Shown here: one piece after another, positions 5,905 through 5,953 of the stretch | Layout: each line of letters begins with the position of its first letter | Position numbering within the stretch: position 1 is the first letter of the stretch | Assembly (NCBI GenBank): GCA_947483545.1 | Contig: CANKNP010000317.1 | Coordinates: 1-5,953 of the forward strand | Source of the DNA: Deltaproteobacteria bacterium | Lineage (GTDB): Bacteria; Myxococcota; UBA796; SXON01 | Length of the DNA stretch: 5,953 bases | Direction: 5' to 3' | Translations under genes and position numbers: made by a program | The notes under the pieces: model-generated | Told to the model about the DNA's origin: nothing | What the model saw: the letters and a program-made list of their open reading frames with translations, nothing else | Database searches by the model: none

Positions 5905-5953
5905 CCCGGCCATCGTATCCGGATCCAGACAGCCCGCCAATTCCAGCACCATA

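Overview
The window looks like chromosomal DNA of a GC-rich Gram-negative bacterium. The lipoprotein has a Ser/Thr/Asp/Pro-rich linker after its lipobox cysteine, and the gene mix (TolR/ExbD-like membrane protein, PNGase F-like lipoprotein, PhyH oxygenase, PFK, PAS-GGDEF protein) resembles Myxococcota or another former deltaproteobacterial lineage. That placement is an inference from style, not from a marker gene.

Left part (1-3675, plus strand): three closely packed genes read the same way. The first is the 3' part of a membrane protein with about three hydrophobic segments and an ExbD/TolR-like C-terminal domain. After 20 nt comes a secreted lipoprotein, started at a GTG behind a good ribosome binding site. 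Its C-terminal half is a convincing peptide-N-glycosidase F (PNGase F) module. Four nt later begins a phytanoyl-CoA dioxygenase (PhyH)-family Fe(II)/2-oxoglutarate oxygenase. The spacing suggests one transcript, with the lipoprotein and the oxygenase translationally coupled. A biochemical link between the two is not established.

Middle (3676-4797, plus strand): a 63-nt spacer holds an in-frame 15-bp direct repeat that repeats the stop codon, and a small possible hairpin. It is followed by a complete 6-phosphofructokinase that combines the ATP-type glycine with the lysine usual in pyrophosphate-type enzymes.

Right part (4798-5953, minus strand): a convergent PAS-coiled coil-GGDEF diguanylate cyclase with intact active and inhibitory sites. 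Its first roughly 25 residues are read, in another frame, from the remains of an antibiotic-biosynthesis-monooxygenase (ABM)-like gene. That gene keeps its own ribosome binding site and start but appears to have lost its middle and its C-terminal end. This junction is the most unusual structure in the window. It may be a real gene rearrangement or an assembly artefact.

No tRNA, rRNA, CRISPR array, insertion sequence or phage gene was recognised. There is no gene-free stretch longer than 300 bases.
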